64,000 nt of DNA from Isoetes taiwanensis (lineage: Eukaryota; Streptophyta; Lycopodiopsida; Isoetales; Isoetaceae), in contig JAJEKV010000002.1 of NCBI GenBank assembly GCA_021234155.1, positions 26,214,617-26,278,616 on the forward strand. Reading direction: 5' to 3'. Within the stretch, counting starts at the first letter, position 1; the number at the start of each line of letters is the position of its first letter. Shown here piece after piece: positions 1 through 10,421 of this stretch. Position numbers and translations under genes: made by a program. The notes under the pieces were generated by a model. The model was not told where the DNA came from, did not search any database, and saw only the letters and a program-made list of their open reading frames with translations.

Positions 1-1180
1 ATGTGTCCAGAAGTAGATGCATTCTGGGTTTATGCTTCCATCTATCTCATGTCCAGAAGTGGATACTACATTGCCACCAGACGTTTCTACCAAAACGGCC
101 ATGCTAGGTGGCAAAGCTCCTCTAGGGTTTGCAAGCCATAGCCAAGCCTGACAAAAGGTTAACTGCGAGAACCATAACCAAAACCATGGCTTCCTATTAG
201 GGATGAAATATCCCTAAATGCAAGTTTAGATTTAACATAGCCGAGTGCCAAAACCATGGCATAAATAATTGCGAGCTCACAAAGCTCCTGCATACTCAGA
301 CTTGGGCATGCGCTGATCTGCCATGGGCAAAAGCTAGGAAACATATATGTGTTTTTGTTAGCCCGCAACCCAGAGATTGTTCCAGAAGGTGCGTTCTGGA
401 GGAGGAGCTGCCATGGCCGCCCTCGCTAACCCTAGCAAAAAAAACCCCAAGTTATCTTAAAGAATCTGACGTGGCATCATCTCCTCCATTGGCTTGATCA
501 AATCTGGAGCGTCCAAATTAGGACTGGGTCCAACACTTACACTAAAACATTATAATATAAGAAGATATGCTGATAAGATTGCACTCTAAGAAGTAGAATC
601 ATGTTTCCGCATCTAATCAAAAACTTCATAAACATCTACGAAACTTTCCAATAAGTAGAAGAATTGCCAGAGGGCGAGGCAGTTTTGAGGAGTTCTTTTC
701 TAGCCTTAGTGTTAAGCCTTAGTTTAGCTAGTCTTCCCTCTCAGAGGGCAGGTTTTTGGATGTGAAAGAAATCTCAACTGAAGCATGGCTGCAGGAGCTG
801 CTCTACCATTCCTGCAATCACAACACTGTGCCAGTATCATCAAGCTGTGTATTGTGCCATAAAACCTGGTGCTTTTGCACGAAATACAAATACAACATTC
901 TAACTAGAAGTCAAGACAATCTCTGTTTCTATTATGAATGCACATAAATGCACGGAAGGTCTCAAAAATACATGTCAGAGAAGGGCAGTTCGGAGAAAAA
1001 AAAACTTGAAGCATTGTATCAAAAACGTTTCAGGGCCCATAGGTTTTTGAAAAACGTGTATAAATTTTCTTCAAGCAGGCATCCAGTAAATATATAGCGA
1101 ATCAAAAGCCCCCTGCATTAGGTTGCTGAAGAAATGTTATTAAGATTTAAGATTGCTGATGTTATATCACCATTTTAAGA
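1..1180. other. no gene recognised
   Basis: Mixed AT-rich sequence with no convincing coding frame. The decamer gtccagaagt occurs near 5 and 52, and aaaccatggc occurs near 183 and 250, so there is minor internal repetition. Short open frames here lack recognisable motifs and I do not annotate them. Confidence 0.5.
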
Positions 1181-1184
1181 TTAC

Positions 1185-1526
1185 CTCGTGCAACTCAATG
1201 ATAAGTCTTCAAGAAATAATGCTTGGAGCATTTCATCATCAGTGAGCACTGATACCTCAAAAATAAGGCCAACACAGTAAAAACTCAAATCATATTTTAC
1301 ACAGCATACTTGTTCCATGATCAAATGAGTATCACGAATATCACGCCCGACTTCTGTCAACGTGCGCTTCAATGGTAACAATGTCTGCAGCCTGCATGCA
1401 AGACACGGTAAGAGTCTCTTTTATAGACATTAAAGCTTGGGAAATGTAAATACCTGCCCATTTTATAGTCATTGCTAAGCTCATGAAGCATTCTCTCACC
1501 AAGTGCTTTCAACCTTGCAAAATCTC
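1185..1526 (-). pseudogene. two exons of a possible CorA/MRS2-like protein (fragment)
   Basis: Two minus-strand exons are seen, 1454-1526 and 1185-1391. The first starts after a ttatag acceptor and ends at a gtattt donor. The second starts after gcatgcag and ends before gtaatc. Joined in phase they give a helical, charged segment containing LPLKRTLTEV, RDIRDTH and LTDDEMLQALFL. A heptad-like run followed by an acidic DDEM..L box recalls the cytoplasmic helix of plant CorA/MRS2 magnesium transporters, but the GMN signature and membrane helices are not in view. The frame also runs through a possible 54-nt in-frame intron. A further open stretch lies near 1660-1745. Most likely this is a gene relic or the edge of a gene whose other exons are outside the window. 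The family assignment is inference. Confidence 0.35.
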
Positions 1527-1976
1527 CTATAAATAAGCCAACCATGAAGAATACTAAAACGTTTCTCCACTTTTTAAGGGCGGAATTAAGTATCTTATGA
1601 AAAATATTTTAGAATTTGACATCGAACATCTTGAATACTTCATTTTTCCCATTCAGAAAAAGACTTGAGCAAGCTGTACCTCCTACAACGACGATTTCAG
1701 AAGCACTTACTGTAGGCTTATAGCGCAGAATTAAAATGGGAGTTTAAGTGCCGCAAATAATGGTTTTCATAAGCTTCCAGAATCTTCCTTTTCTCTCTGT
1801 TACTAGGATTCATAACCTAAGAAAGATAAGATAAGATAAGTATGTCTACAAAAAATGATTGAATGTTCAAAGTGTTGCTGTACTTTTCAAAAGCGCCTAT
1901 TAATTCCGATATGTTTTTGCCAGTGGTACAAAGAAACAAATAATGTTTGCACCTTTCCACTTTCCACTTTCAAGTA

Positions 1977-2006
1977 TGGGTCTAAGTTAGATATTGGGGT
2001 ACAAAA
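1977..2006 (+). repeat. left terminal inverted repeat
   Basis: Thirty bases identical to the reverse complement of 9996-10025. Beyond them the two subterminal regions diverge. The repeat is preceded by TA, matching the TA that follows the right end. Confidence 0.9.
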
Positions 2007-2261
2007 AAGCGCGACAAGCGGAAGCAGATTAAGCACGTGAAGCAGCTATTCTTCGCACCTTCTCGATTCCCACGCGCCTTTTCGCAAACAATGATCTGGG
2101 CTGTCAGACCCGTAATCATTCGCGCCGAAATCGATAATTGATCTGCTGTACGCAGATTATACCCTATTTTACAGTTCGAATTGCACCCTCTGCTTTCCGA
2201 GATTTTTTCCTTCCGGCGCTTGCTTCATACCTTGCTTTTTTGTTAATTCACTGCTTTTGCG

Positions 2262-2650
2262 ATGGCCGGAGAAGGGATTATTCCTCGCCAGAAAACCGGC
2301 GGTGCGCAGGATCTTTGTGGATCAAGAAGATTGGAACAAAGTGTATGGACGTAACCATTGAATCCTTTAAAGAAAAAGGCAAAATAAAAATTTATTTTGT
2401 CCGCACTCATCTGAAGCAACAATTGGAGGACTTGGTCGAGTTCTTGTATCCTGAAGCAGGATTACCAAACAACGAATTGAGGAAACTCGTTGCTTTGGCA
2501 TTTGCTTGGGAGCATTGTGGTCGTGGCAGAGAGCAAGATCATGAGGGTCATAAGATAAATTGGGATGCATACAAGTCACATGTGTTTCGTTTTGGTCGAA
2601 AAAAACCAAGGGATGATATGGATGTAAAGAAAGAAGATGTTAAAAAATGA
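2262..2650 (+). pseudogene. first exon of the transposon accessory gene
   Basis: The likely start is ATG 2262 (MAGEGII), but that frame soon stops. The frame carrying the rest (IYFVRTHLKQQLEDLVEFLY, then NNELRKLVALAFAWEHCGRG and INWDAYKSHVFRFGR) is entered only after one or more frameshifts around 2300-2360. The protein is helical and basic at the C-terminus (RFGRKKPRDD) and stops at 2648-2650. I do not recognise the fold. Being just inside the left TIR and in line with the exons downstream, it is probably the N-terminus of the FCP1-phosphatase protein, now broken. Confidence 0.5.
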
Positions 2651-2739
2651 AAACCGTACATCCTTCGGGCCAAAGCACACCTCGGCCTTCGGCGTAAGAA
2701 CACCTCGGATGGAATTAAAAGCGAAATCAGGTCAGCCAA

Positions 2740-2958
2740 ATGAATTTTACATTTTGCAATTGTAGTTTCAATATTTCTTTGATTGATGAGGAAGTCAAGA
2801 AGTTGGAAACAGAGTTAGATAACCGCCAAAAGCAGATTTGGCTAAGATTATTAGTAAGATTGAGGTTGACAACAACTCCCCTAGCACGGGAGCAAGTAAT
2901 GATTGATATAGCAAAGAAGGAGGTGAGTAGACTACTGAGAATGAATTATCCGCTTTGA
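2740..2958 (+). pseudogene. coiled-coil segment of the accessory gene
   Basis: An open frame containing DEEVKKLETELDNRQKQIW, a charged heptad-like run consistent with a coiled coil. It ends in a stop after RMNYPL. No domain is recognised. It lies between the first exon and the RING-like exon of the same transposon gene, so I take it as a middle exon, possibly damaged. Boundaries are uncertain. Confidence 0.35.
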
Positions 2959-3179
2959 ATGACAAAGCGGATAAAAACAGATGAAGATTTGACCCATTGT
3001 AGATTTGAAGCATAAAATAAGTGGAGAGCTTTTTACTGCTCCAAACTGGAAGCTTGCCTTCCAAAGGTAAGTGTTGAAGCAAAAAGAGGCTAAAGGGAGA
3101 AGAAGCAAAGGCTAAAAGCCTCTTTAGAATTGAGACTTCAAGAAAGCAGAGGGTTTGTTTAGAAGTCTGCTAGGCGGTT

Positions 3180-3428
3180 GATGCACCAGACACTTCAGGA
3201 ATCTCTATCATGACTATGAAGAGCAGATTGCCGGTTTTATGGAGAACTCATGTCTTTGCATATGGATTGGTATTCAATCCACAATATACTTTGAGTATGA
3301 AGTTGCCATGTGAACATGCCTATCACTTGGCATGTTGCATGCTTTCGTATGAAAAGAAGGCATGCTTCGTGTGCTTAAAGGAAGTTCGAGGATTTGTTTG
3401 TGGAACTTGGTTTAGAAGTTGGAGCTGA
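3180..3428 (+). pseudogene. RING-like zinc-finger exon of the accessory gene
   Basis: The frame at 3210-3428 contains KLPCEHAYHLACCMLSYEKK followed by ACFVCLKEV. The spacing C-x-H-x2-H-x2-C then C-x2-C resembles the second half of a RING or related E3-type zinc finger. A second frame just upstream reads GELMSLHMDWYSIHN, which looks like its natural continuation, so a frameshift near 3290 has probably split the domain. RING fingers commonly recruit ubiquitin-conjugating enzymes, but with the first metal pair missing no activity can be claimed. Inclusion in the same gene as the downstream phosphatase is inference from order and strand. Confidence 0.4.
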
Positions 3429-3729
3429 AGATGGAGCCGAGGTAGCCATCAGCAAGTGGGTTTGGAGCGAGCACTAGTAGTGCTTTTGCTTCACCCTATA
3501 AACGATCAACTTCTTCACCAAAAATTGTTCTTTGAGTCTCCATTAGTTCCCGATTATACTCTAGCGGTTTGTGGCATCACCAAAACACATTACAAAAGCC
3601 GTGGCATCACCAAGAATCTGTTACAAAGCAGGTTGAAGCATTAAAAAAGGTAACCATTTGGTGTTTTTATGTGTTTGTTTTGTAAACTTTATTTCATGTC
3701 TATTCTAACTAGTTTCCTTACTGATTCAG

Positions 3730-4010
3730 ATTGGTAAGGAAAAGCCCAAAAAGAGAGTAAAACGTGCACTAGTGGTTGACAGCACTGATGAAGAAGAAGA
3801 GCCTGAACAGACTGCTTCTGCAGTTGTGAGCACCATAAAGTCGAGGTTGAGGAGTAGAACTGCAGGAGAAAGCTCCAGGGTTGATGAAGTTGTAGATCTG
3901 GACGAAGAAGCTGGTGGTGCTGATCACATTGCAACAAAGGCTGCTGATAAAGGGAAGAATGTACCAGAAGAAGAAGAACAAGTACAAGCACCATGGAAAA
4001 AATTAGTGGC
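3730..4010 (+). CDS. acidic linker exon of the accessory gene
   Basis: Open from about 3730 after a ttcag-like acceptor: a basic patch (KEKPKKRVKR), then STDEEEEPEQTAS, then VVDLDEEAGG and VPEEEEQVQ. This is a disordered, nuclear-protein-like composition. The frame runs into repeated intronic sequence after about 4005. The 5' splice site is not resolved and may be obscured by the inserted repeat. It probably connects the zinc finger to the AT-hook exon. Confidence 0.45.
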
Positions 4011-4450
4011 TAAACTTAGCCAAATGGCGAAATTTTGGCCTTGTTTGGAAAAAAATTGGCTAAACTATGGGCTTTTTTGGGCTAAAAAAAATAAAATTTT
4101 AGCCAAGTCTATTTCACGCCCCACCTCCATTTCATTCGACTTTAGCTAATTGCAAGAAAGTGTAACTGCCAAAATTTGGAAAGTTTAGCCAAAACTTAGA
4201 AGCTTTTACGTCAAATTTTAGTGTACTTTAGCCAAATTATTCTATAGCCTTTATATTTATTGTGGTCAGTATATATTTAGGTCTTGAATTAGTGCAAAAT
4301 AGTCAAAAGATAGAAGATTTTGCGTCAAAAAAAAAAATAAGAAAGTACAGGTGGCAAAATTTAGAAAGTTTAGCTAAACATTAGAAGCTTTCACCTCAAC
4401 TTTTGGCATATTTTAGCCAAGTCTATTTCACCACTTTGAATATAAAAGTT
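3995..4450. repeat. AT-rich intronic insert with a ~75-bp duplicated unit
   Basis: Two related units (about 4169-4246 and 4353-4430) share aaagtttagc, agaagctttYac and ttttagccaa. The string agccaagtctatttcac occurs at 4101 and again at 4416. This is non-coding and sits between the acidic exon and the AT-hook exon. It may be a small inserted element or an intron duplication. Confidence 0.5.
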
Positions 4451-4481
4451 CCTTAATTTTTTCCCTGACAAGCACCTGCAG

Positions 4482-4580
4482 TGGAGAAGAAGAAGAAGGG
4501 TAGGCCCCCTAAGAAGATGCCAACACAACCTCCAAAAGGTGATCCTCAGAATGTTATTTACAAAATGTTAAGCGGTCGAG
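4482..4580 (+). CDS. AT-hook exon of the accessory gene
   Basis: The exon follows a cctgcag acceptor and ends at a gtgtcg donor. It encodes EKKKKGRPPKKMPTQPPKG. The GRP core flanked by lysines is a canonical AT-hook, a minor-groove DNA-binding motif. The last codon is split so that GGTCGAG joins the AC of the next exon, giving an uninterrupted GRDPLEKKK across the junction. This phase match strongly supports splicing to 4790. Confidence 0.65.
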
Positions 4581-4789
4581 GTGTCGGGGTTCGGTCCGAG
4601 TTCACGAAAACTTTGAAATAACACTTGAAAGTTCTTTTCTTTGAAAACTTTGAAAACTTTGAAATGACACTTGTGTTAATTTGTTGAAAACGACAATTTG
4701 AAGTCGTGGAACTAATTTCTTTTGTTAAGACTGTTAAATTGATGTCAGAATTGTTGATGTTTGAGTTTTTTGTTTTATGAATGTTGCAG

Positions 4790-5478
4790 ACCCCTTAGAA
4801 AAGAAAAAACTTGTCATCCTAGACTTAAATGGAGTTCTGGTGAGCACATTCCAAAAAAGAACCAGAATTAAAATTCCAGCAGTGCTGAAGAAGCATTATG
4901 CAGGGAGGAAAGTGGTGGTGTGCAGACCAGGGCTGATAAAGTTTTTAGAAGGGTGCTTTGCCAGATTTGAGGTAGCCATATGGTCTTCTATGATGAAGCA
5001 CAACATCATAGAAATCCTAAATGTTATAGTGCCACCTTCCTTTATAGGAAGGTTCAAGTTCATTTGGGGTCAGAAAGAGTGCGAGGTGATGCCTTTCAAT
5101 TTTCCAGGGAATCCGAACAAGCCAGTGCTTATGAAGCCAATTGTAAAAGTGTATGAGGCTTTTGAGGATGTAGGGGAGGTAGTGCTAGTTGATGACTCAT
5201 TGTACAAGACTTTCTTGTCCCCACAAGACACTTGCTTCATAATTGAAAAATTTGATAATGACATCAATGACAAAGGTTTCAATTTCTTAGCTGCATTTCT
5301 GCAAACTTGGCTCAATGCCAAGAACCCTCAAAAGTGGTTGCACGAGCAGTATGTTGAAGATAAAGTTCAAGAAGAGGACATCGACATACTTAGGCTTCTG
5401 GCTGACCATCTAAGTGAGCTAGCGAGGTGGAAAGTGGCTATTCTCAAAAGCATTCAGTTAATGAAGGAAATTGTTAAG
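4790..5478 (+). CDS. FCP1/NLI-type HAD phosphatase domain (transposon accessory gene)
   Basis: The exon starts after atgttgcag and ends at AAG before gtatgt. It encodes an FCP1-homology (NLI-interacting factor, HAD superfamily) domain of about 190 residues. Motif I is ILDLNGVLV: the nucleophile Asp is kept, but the usual second Asp (DxD) is Asn, as in a plant subgroup of FCP1-domain proteins reading DLNG. Motif II is VAIWSS, and the acidic motif VVLVDDSLYK follows near the end. Known FCP1/SCP enzymes remove phosphate from the RNA polymerase II C-terminal domain or other nuclear phosphoproteins. With Asn replacing the general acid, activity is uncertain. The exon is open throughout and looks better preserved than the transposase. 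It could be a captured host gene or a long-standing accessory gene. Confidence 0.75.
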
Positions 5479-5605
5479 GTATGTTGTTTAATTTCATTTA
5501 GTTGTGTTGTTATGCTATTGAAGTGATTGTAGTAATGTCATTGCTTTCAATTCATTTAGTTGCATTTTTTGTATGTTGTTTGATTTGAATTACTTGGTTT
5601 GACAG

Positions 5606-5989
5606 AACCTTGCAGTGCCTGAGGAAGCAATTGAGGTAACTACTGCTGCATCAACTCATAATAAAAATGATAGCAACATAGAAACAGATAAGCAACAGGT
5701 TCACAAGGAGCATGTTTTGGAGAAAATAGAAACAGAAGTACAAGTTGGTAGCCAGGAGATGTCCAAGCTACAAGGCTTGATAGATGATATAAGTATAAAT
5801 ATACTGATGCAGGCGGGAGATAAAGTACATGAAGATAATAATAATAATCCTGCAGGTAATAATACTGATTTTGTCAATGAACAGGATGAAGAGCCTGCAA
5901 GAGAAGATAAAACACAAGATACTACTCTTATTGCTGATACCGGCACTTCAAATGATGCAGCAACAGGAATTCTCACAGAAGGAGAATAA
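5606..5989 (+). CDS. C-terminal acidic tail of the phosphatase gene
   Basis: The last exon follows a ttgacag acceptor at 5601-5605; the VK codons of the previous exon join NLAVPEE in phase. It encodes a 128-residue Asp/Glu/Asn/Thr-rich tail (for example QVGSQEM, NEQDEEPAREDK) and stops at TAA 5987-5989. The composition indicates a disordered, probably nuclear tail. An A/T-rich 3' end with aatgaatataat lies around 6096-6110. No domain is recognised. Confidence 0.65.
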   Translation, partial: NLAVPEEAIEVTTAASTHNKNDSNIETDKQQVHKEHVLEKIETEVQVGSQEMSKLQGLIDDISINILMQAGDKVHEDNNNNPAGNNTDFVNEQDEEPAREDKTQDTTLIADTGTSNDAATGILTEGE

Positions 5990-6639
5990 GAGTCTATAGA
6001 CTCTTTTCAATATTTATGTAACTTAGCATGTATGTAACTGTAACAGTACAGCAAGTGAGTTGTACAGTTTTGTACATATATTGAATTTTGTATCTAATGA
6101 ATATAATATTTACCTGCACTTGCAGAGTTTCTACTTGCAAAATTGTTGTCCCAGTTTATATTTGAATGTAATGGTTTCTCCTATGCTTGTCTCTGTATCC
6201 AGCATGAAGTCCAAATCCTAATTGGTTAAACAAACAAACCTGTATATGAAGCCAATCTTTGAACATATGCATGTAAAAAGGGTTTAGAGTATTACTTTGT
6301 GCATTGTCTTGAGCAGTCCCCAATTGAACACTTGCAGAAAGTTTCCACCATTTGTTTCCAAGGACCGAACTGGAAGGGACGGTTAAGCATAAACTCGAAA
6401 ACAATTAGCACGCCGCCAGACAAAGCGTAAAACAGACAAAGCACCAGCAGCAGTACATTGATCAAGTCAGTCAGGACTACAAATTTCTGTGCAACAAAGA
6501 ATTTGTTAGCTTCCATTGATAGGTTTGTTAGAAACAATAGGTTTGTTAGAAACAATGTAGCAGCAATGAGCCACTTTACATCGAATGATGTGTACGCCTC
6601 TTGAGCGAAGCAGAAAAAACGGTCAGCAGTGTTAGCACT
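5990..6639. other. intergenic space between converging transposon genes
   Basis: This is the junction of the two tail-to-tail genes. It contains the presumed 3' UTR of the phosphatase gene and of the transposase. The direct repeat taggtttgttagaaacaat occurs twice in tandem near 6520-6556. No gene is supported. Confidence 0.5.
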
Positions 6640-9600
6640 CTACAGGAAGGGATGCCATCACTTTTTGGCATGTCTCTTCACTCATCTTGAACTTGTTGTT
6701 GCCAAGACTCTCCATATCAAATTTCACTTGTCTAATAAGGTGACTGTACACACTAGCAACTGGCTTGTCCACTAATAACTCAAAGTGGAGTGCATCATGC
6801 GCTTGTAGTAGTGGGCGAAACTATGACTTCTCCCACACCAAATGCAGAACCCCATGAGTCTTCATATGCATCTAACAATGTATGTTTAGTCTCTGTACAC
6901 CTAAGAACATAAAAGTCAACTCCTTCAGCATCCTCTGGATCTGCATTTACAGCAAAGTTATCTCCAACTTCTAGAACAGAACTGAGGTATTCATTAGCCT
7001 CATCATCATCCTCTTCTTCATCCTCATCCTCATCTTCATCTTGAACTGCTTTTGTTGGCTGATTGTTTTCTGTAGATTTCTTCAACTTCAGTTTCATTTG
7101 TGTCGACCAAGCTCCCGGTCGAGCTTTGTTCATGCAATCATCCCATTTTCCATGAAAGCAAAAGGAACGAAACAAGAGAGGCACCGTGGGCAACTTTTGC
7201 AGGATTTGTTTTGTCACATGGTCTGATGGAATGAAGTTTAGAGCTCCCACAAAGTGATCTCCATTCCCTCTTTTCAGATTTGTCTACATTTTTGGGTTCA
7301 ATATGCCAAAAAACCACGCAATATAGAACAGAAAAAATGTCACCTCAAATGAAGAAGAATGCAATGGTACTTGATTGAATTTACCTTCTTATATTTGGGT
7401 CTGGTGGGTTGTTCATCATATACCAATTCATGAAATCCATTAACGCGTCTTTGGCGCTCCAATTTCCAGGAATCATACTTCAATTGTTCTCTTGCCAAAA
7501 TCCTTTTTAGGATTGCACCTTGTCCATCATGTTCTCCTTTCCCATGAGAGCTGGCAAAAAAATTCCATTCATACTCAATTCCTTCACTGTTGACATAGTT
7601 CCTTCCTAAATACCAAAAAGGTCTTGCTCCTTTGAACGCGTGCTATGCAACCATCACTCCAAAAATATGTTTGTTGTACAAAATATTTTGTACTCGAAAC
7701 CCGATCTGCATGAACTTTCAAGCAATGTTGTACAAACTCCTTTGCTATGATCTCTATCATCCGAAATATAAAAATGTACTTCCTTTATGATTCTCCTCTT
7801 ATTATTGTTGATGATGGTCTGCTGAGTTGTCTTCCTCTTTCTTTGCTGCTTTTCCTTCTCTAGTTCCCTTCTCTCTGCTTCCTTAGCTTCCATATCTTCT
7901 ATCTCATCCCGGGTTGCATGTCTATATGTGATATGAACCAAAATTGATGCCTCGTGTGTGCGATTGGCAAGATTGTGCCTCTTTTCTGAATTTTAAAACT
8001 GTAATTTTCAGCAAAATCAATAACCGAGACAACCGCACCTTCGGGGAAAAGTATCCAAGCACTTCCGAATTGCTTTGCCGCCGAAGTGTGCAACATAATT
8101 GTGTGGGATGAATTGTACCAAGTGTCTTCAAAGCATCTTTCTTTGGAATTGGGGTGCTCTCTTTCTTGTATGCAAGTCTAGTTACCTTTTGGTTTCTTTC
8201 CCCGCCATTTTTTTTCTTGGTGGTCGCCTTCATGTAACCAACCTCTTCTTTGTTTTTTGAAAACAAAGATCACCTGTAAGTTTGCAAAGACAAGCACAAC
8301 AATCACAAGCACAAAAATCATTTAAGCACAAATGCCAAATACACTACCTTTTCAAACCTGTTTCCACTCCACTTTGTAATCGGACTCCTCCTTCTCCTTT
8401 GGACATATTGGCAACCTTGTTTGTAAGACCACCACGAAATTTGTTTGTAAGATGTTGCATCAATCATCTTAACAACTCAAAATAGAATGTTCAAACATCT
8501 TAACATTAAAAAGAGTACCTTTTCAATCCACAATCCTTGCATGCCACCCGCAGACAATTATGTTTGTGCCACTCTTCATCTTCATCCTTAGGGCAGATCA
8601 TTTGCCTCCAAAAATCACTAGTGGATTTATAAACATGGTTCTTGGTCTGCACAAAAGTTACCATCACCACAAACAAAGACAAGTACGGTTGCAATCTTTA
8701 TGCACGCCATTTGGATCTGTTCGATTTTGTTGAGTGCTTGCATCACATATTCAAAGTGCATGTGATATTGGCGAAACAAGTTTCTCTTTCATTTAAGCGC
8801 CCTCACAAATGATGGCTTCAAAGAATTCAAATGTCTTATTTGGGTAATCTTAATGTCATTGAATTCCTTCTTGAAGTTCATGTAAAATTGCAATCGCAAA
8901 CAAAGAAGATCTATATAGAAACAGATATATATGCAACGGAAGAAACATACTAAGGTGGAAATCACCGAGATATTTCAAGCGGTTGTATTGGATGATCAAT
9001 TTTATCGCCATCCGCTTTGTAACAAACTTTTTCTCACATGCTTCGTGTGTTTTATGTATGGTGAAACTTCGGGTGTTTTTACACCAGGTCCGAACTTGTA
9101 AACACAATTCCTAACCTCGTCACTCAATGCATCACACCTCTTTTTCCTTGAAAACATTGACCACGGACCACATTCTTGGTCCGCCATTATTCTTCTTACG
9201 GTTAAAGCAACAACAGATTTTCTAGATATATGAAGGAGACGCGCGGCAGAGATTGGTTGATGGATTTTCTTTGATGAAGATACCATTTGCAAAGTAGACT
9301 TTACGCTTGCAATACATCATCTTCCTTAATTTCTTTTGTTCATTGAATGTCTCACGAACATTTTTAATCACATTCTTCATGATCTTGCTTTGTTCATAAT
9401 CAACAAAATCCACTTCCGGTGGCAATTTCGCCTTCACTCTCTTCACAAATCATTGCACCACCATTGCTTTATCCCCTTCTTTCAAAGGCTTTGTGATTTC
9501 GTTGAAATAATCGCCCATTTTTTGGACAATTCTTGAAGCCTTCTCGCTTTTCAGGCCCTCGTTCAATTTCGGGGTTTTCTTTTCTCTCTCCCTTTCTCTT

Positions 9601-9700
9601 TTTATTTGTCTTGATTGCCTTCTTTCTCTCGGCTTGAATTTCCGGAAAACTTTGAGTCTCTTTTCCTCATCCAAATCGAAACCGATTGATCCATTGAGGA
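6640..9700 (-). pseudogene. DDE transposase (HGKGEHDG family), broken
   Basis: Read on the minus strand, conserved blocks appear in order. Basic N-terminal helices lie at about 9450-9674. SRKSVVALTVRRIMADQECG and CDALSDEV are near 9120-9240. NSLKPSFVRALK is near 8800. A Cys/His block (ICPKDEDEEWHKHNC then ACKDCG) is at 8540-8610. The rest is VVSVIDFAENY (Asp at about 8001-8018), FYISDD (7757-7776), FWSDGC (about 7650) and WNFFASSHGKGEHDGQGA (7520-7570). The C-terminus has an acidic run (7000-7060). DFAENY, SDG and GEHDG are plausible catalytic-core motifs of a DDE nuclease, which would cut at the TIRs. The gene is damaged: in-frame TGA at 9450-9452 and 8789-8791, and frame changes near 9240, 9080, 8110, 7960 and 6800. 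Several exons end at recognisable gt donors. The family is recognised from memory and its name is not certain. Confidence 0.75.
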
Positions 9701-9995
9701 TCGTGGATGTACTGAGAATTCTTGCAAGATGAGAGAAACCGTGATGTACAAAGAACAGTTCGTTTCAGAGGTACAAGCTGAATGATCATTCCCGCCACAA
9801 AAAAATTCAAGAAACAGACCCCGCCATCTCAAAGCAGACCGCGCCAGATCATTTCGGAACCGAATTTGATTTTCAGAGCAGCCATGTCATCGATCCGGAA
9901 GCAATTGGCTAAAAACGGATCATCGTGTTCCCACTCTCCAAGCACCCCCAAGCACAGCAGATCAAGCACGAAAAGCAGAGCGTCCGGACGGGTGC

Positions 9996-10025
9996 TTTTG
10001 TACCCCAATATCTAACTTAGACCCA
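9996..10025 (-). repeat. right terminal inverted repeat
   Basis: Reverse complement of 1977-2006, followed by TA at 10026-10027. The subterminal sequence inside it (9780-9995) is GC-richer than the flank and lies upstream of the transposase reading frame. Confidence 0.9.
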
Positions 10026-10177
10026 TATACACTCGATCATTCTCAAATGGAATGGCATAGGTTGGAGATGATTAGGCAATGCTTCAAGGGCATAGTCTGC
10101 CATGGAACTTGCAAAGTCGTCCCCTGCCCTGGCAATAGACAGCTCTTCAACACTACTGAATGCAGCATCCCTTTATA

Positions 10178-10421
10178 AAAAAGCAGATTTTAAATAATTA
10201 CAAACTTGTATGCTTATGTGGGGCAGCCGAGTGCTCCTTGTTTACATGGGGGTTTCCTACAAAATTGAATGAACTTGTATTACTTCCTAAACATAGATAA
10301 AAAAGCAAAATTTAAAACAATTACAAACTTGTATGCTTCTGTTGGGGCAGTTGAGTGCTCCTTGTTTACATGGGCATTTCCTACAAAATCGAATGAATTG
10401 TATTACTTCCTAAACATAGAC
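10178..10421. repeat. tandem duplication, ~124-bp unit, two copies
   Basis: The units 10178-10301 and 10302-10421 both run from aaaaagca through caattacaaacttgtatgct-like sequence, gagtgctccttgtttacatg and ttgtattacttcctaaacat. They differ by a few substitutions and short indels. The unit is non-coding and lies just outside the right end of the DNA transposon. Confidence 0.8.

Larger units (their letters stand above)
1977..10025. mobile_element. 8.05-kb TIR DNA transposon with converging transposase and phosphatase genes
   Basis: The element is bounded by 30-bp perfect inverted repeats (1977-2006 and 9996-10025, outer ends TGGGTCTAAGTTAGATATTG). The only flanking duplication visible is TA (1975-1976 and 10026-10027). 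Inside are two tail-to-tail genes: a plus-strand gene (about 2262-5989) ending in an FCP1-type phosphatase, and a minus-strand DDE transposase (about 9700-6640). The transposase has in-frame stops and frameshifts, so this copy is probably immobile. The 30-bp ends and TA duplication do not by themselves name a superfamily. The transposase motifs are those of a eukaryotic DDE family with HGKGEHDG that I recognise but cannot name with certainty. Confidence 0.85.
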
